Shown here piece after piece: positions 63,924 through 64,000 of a stretch of 64,000 nucleotides of DNA. Under the pieces are notes generated by a model, which made no database searches, was not told where the DNA came from, and saw only the letters and a list, made by a program, of their open reading frames with translations. Numbering within the stretch: position 1 is the stretch's first letter; each line of letters begins with the position of its first letter. Where the stretch lies: positions 186,001 through 250,000 of the forward strand of contig NZ_JAKJHZ010000010.1 in NCBI RefSeq assembly GCF_021648885.1, read 5' to 3'. Made by a program: the position numbers and the translations under genes. Source of the stretch: Nocardioides potassii (GTDB lineage Bacteria; Actinomycetota; Actinomycetes; Propionibacteriales; Nocardioidaceae).

Positions 63924-64000
63924 ATGCGAGCTGATGAACAAGAGGCGGTCGCCGAGTTTAAGTACTTGCTGCCGCTGGGCGTTACCCGGGATGTCACAGC
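63924..64000 (+). CDS. Possible start of a truncated gene
   Basis: From ATG 63924 the frame reads MRADEQEAVAEFKYLLPLGV and continues to the window end without a stop. GATAAT-like sequence (63917-63922) immediately precedes the ATG. Codons are less GC-rich at the third position than local genes, so this may be foreign DNA or not a gene. No family recognised. Confidence 0.25.
   Translation, partial: MRADEQEAVAEFKYLLPLGVTRDVT

Larger units (their letters stand above)
63765..64000. other. End of window: no firm gene; palindrome and possible partial frame
   Basis: About 236 bp without a convincing complete gene. A 22-bp perfect palindrome lies at 63872-63893. GC falls in the last 80 bases. Open frames exist on both strands, but neither shows a recognisable product; the plus-strand one runs off the window. 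Confidence 0.5.

Overview
The window is very GC-rich, has frequent GTG/TTG starts and short or overlapping gene junctions, and carries gene orders typical of Actinobacteria (pepA-lpdA-sucB; thyA-folA; dapA-rnj; ftsK-HTH-rimO-pgsA ... cinA-clgR; nei-lhr). Together with the mix of large secreted enzymes this suggests a Nocardioides-like soil actinobacterium (Propionibacteriales). The genus is inferred from gene content, not from a marker-gene comparison.

Layout. 1-14.9 kb: a TIGR01777-type epimerase (cut by the window edge), a fused two-half ABC exporter, the E2 and E3 subunits of a 2-oxo acid dehydrogenase, leucyl aminopeptidase, gcvT, small unknown proteins, a methyltransferase, the thyA-folA-GntR operon and a NUDIX hydrolase. 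15-17.8 kb: a secreted metalloprotease converging on a nucleotidyltransferase/TfoX pair. 17.9-29.1 kb: dapA, RNase J, an orphan GAF-type histidine kinase, ftsK, a RodZ-like protein, rimO and pgsA. 29.2-38.5 kb: an apparent insertion between pgsA and cinA that holds two large secreted nuclease/5'-nucleotidase proteins and a GH15 glycosidase. 38.5-44.7 kb: cinA, clgR, nei and lhr. 44.8-63.7 kb: an accessory region with a 13E12/DUF222-type HNH endonuclease behind a LexA box, an alpha/beta hydrolase, and a large signalling block.

The signalling block (47.4-63.7 kb) is the most interesting part. It holds three paralogous NarL-type two-component systems. Each has a multi-membrane-pass kinase and a response regulator joined by an ATGA/GTGA overlap, and each sits beside a small polytopic membrane protein. 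Between them lie a secreted beta-propeller protein, a lipoprotein, a Sec-secreted RTX protein, a hydrolase and a 56-codon gene. Upstream of the three membrane-protein genes, the secreted-protein genes and the small gene I find one recurring operator built from TGTCCC/GGGACA half-sites, with strict 22-bp (N16) direct and 22-bp (N10) inverted geometry. The best copy, between the first membrane protein and its kinase, is a 66-bp four-half-site array that is exactly symmetric. The three regulators share the recognition-helix core KTVRNxVS. I infer one cross-wired cell-envelope or secretion regulon with three sensor inputs.

Two other window-wide patterns stand out. Many genes have a TANNNT -10 box only 6-9 nt before the start codon, so they are probably transcribed as leaderless mRNAs. 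A 63-nt intergenic hairpin repeat (outer arms ACACGTGTCC) occurs three times. I saw no rRNA, tRNA, CRISPR array, transposase or integrase.
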